NCBI GenBank assembly: GCA_031399025.1
Contig: JANNOJ010000003.1
Coordinates: 1 to 64,000, forward strand
Direction of reading: 5' to 3'
DNA: 64,000 nt
Source: CBDBZL01 sp031399025
GTDB lineage: Bacteria > Pseudomonadota > Alphaproteobacteria > Sphingomonadales > Sphingomonadaceae
Part shown: positions 63,687 to 64,000 of the stretch, piece by piece
Position numbering within the stretch: position 1 is the first letter of the stretch
Layout: every line of letters starts with the position of its first letter
Program-made: the position numbers and the translations under genes
The notes under the pieces: generated by a model
What the model saw: the letters and a program-made list of their open reading frames with translations, nothing else
Database searches by the model: none
What the model was told of the DNA's origin: nothing

Positions 63687-64000
63687 TTGGCGGAGCAGGG
63701 TTCGGGCACACGGAGCAGGACGCGGCGTTGGCTGACGCGTTACCCGCGCGCTCTGCCCGTCGCCCTGTTCGCGTTGATTTCGGCGATCACCCTGCTCTCG
63801 CTCGTCTCGCTCGAACGCGGGCAGGATCAGCGGGCGTCGTCACAGCTGCGCAGCCGGGCGATCGCGGTCGCCTCCGCGCTCGAACGACGGACCAATTCGA
63901 GCAGCGCCTATCTCAGAGCCGGCGCCGCCCTGCTGGCCAGCCTGCCCGACGTCCCGTACGATCAGTTCTCGCGTTTCGTGTCCGAGCTGCGGCTCGATTC
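63687..64000 (+). CDS. CHASE-domain sensor protein, probably a histidine kinase (cut by window end)
   Basis: About 104 residues are visible: a basic N-terminus (RSRTRRWLTRYPRA), a transmembrane helix (VALFALISAITLLSLVSL) and the start of a periplasmic CHASE domain (AYLRAGAALLASLPDVPYDQFSRFVSELRLD). The only in-frame start is TTG 63687, just after a TGA at 63681. CHASE domains head sensor kinases and cyclases; the divergent EcfG promoter and the nepR-ecfG neighbours favour a stress-response histidine kinase. Everything after residue 104 is unseen. Confidence 0.75.
   Translation, partial: MAEQGSGTRSRTRRWLTRYPRALPVALFALISAITLLSLVSLERGQDQRASSQLRSRAIAVASALERRTNSSSAYLRAGAALLASLPDVPYDQFSRFVSELRLD

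Overview
The window is a GC-rich chromosomal segment from an alphaproteobacterium, most likely a sphingomonad (Sphingomonadales). The pointers are a NepR/EcfG general-stress pair with a matching GGAAC-type promoter, five large TonB-dependent receptors, a PduO-type cobalamin adenosyltransferase, and many start/stop overlaps of the ATGA type. The species assignment is inference. I see no rRNA, tRNA or CRISPR array. The only mobile-element trace is a decayed IS5-type transposase end near 12.5-12.75 kb.

Layout. 0-12.4 kb is mostly housekeeping: a UDP-glucuronate decarboxylase cut by the window edge, a FucP/GluP-type sugar transporter, aroC, ruvA and ruvB with a hicBA toxin-antitoxin pair wedged between them, a prolyl-4-hydroxylase-like enzyme, aconitase A, an EamA transporter and an L,D-transpeptidase. 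12.8-19.6 kb (minus strand) is a phosphoester-scavenging locus: a TonB receptor, two PhoD-type phosphatases and a six-helix membrane protein. One phosphatase is split by a one-base G-tract indel. 20.4-26.1 kb (plus strand) is a glycan locus: a TonB receptor, a DUF218/YdcF protein and a GH92-like enzyme whose usual catalytic acid position reads Gln.

26.2-34.8 kb (minus strand) holds a complete quinohemoprotein amine dehydrogenase operon in the order qhpA-D-C-B-G-F-E: three structural subunits plus radical-SAM cross-linking enzyme, flavoprotein hydroxylase, ABC exporter and subtilisin-like leader protease. Directly upstream on the same strand are a FecR/FecI pair, a TonB receptor with an N-terminal signalling (STN) domain, and a paralogous receptor without it. 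Further upstream are a gamma-glutamyltransferase and a two-gene molybdenum hydroxylase of the isoquinoline/aldehyde oxidoreductase type. I propose that this roughly 22-kb block is a periplasmic amine-oxidation island controlled by cell-surface signalling instead of by the AraC-type regulator (QhpR) known from the reference system. The enzymes and their order are well supported; the regulatory link is inference.

48.2-54.5 kb contains a TetR regulator, another TonB receptor divergent from a TPR-sulfotransferase, and a truncated phytase-like remnant. 54.8-64 kb returns to housekeeping and stress functions: cobalamin adenosyltransferase, an ECF sigma/anti-sigma pair, a LOG protein, thiD, glmM, iron superoxide dismutase, an AI-2E family permease, and nepR-ecfG. 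A symmetric, apparently bidirectional EcfG promoter separates nepR-ecfG from a divergent CHASE-domain sensor gene that runs off the window end.
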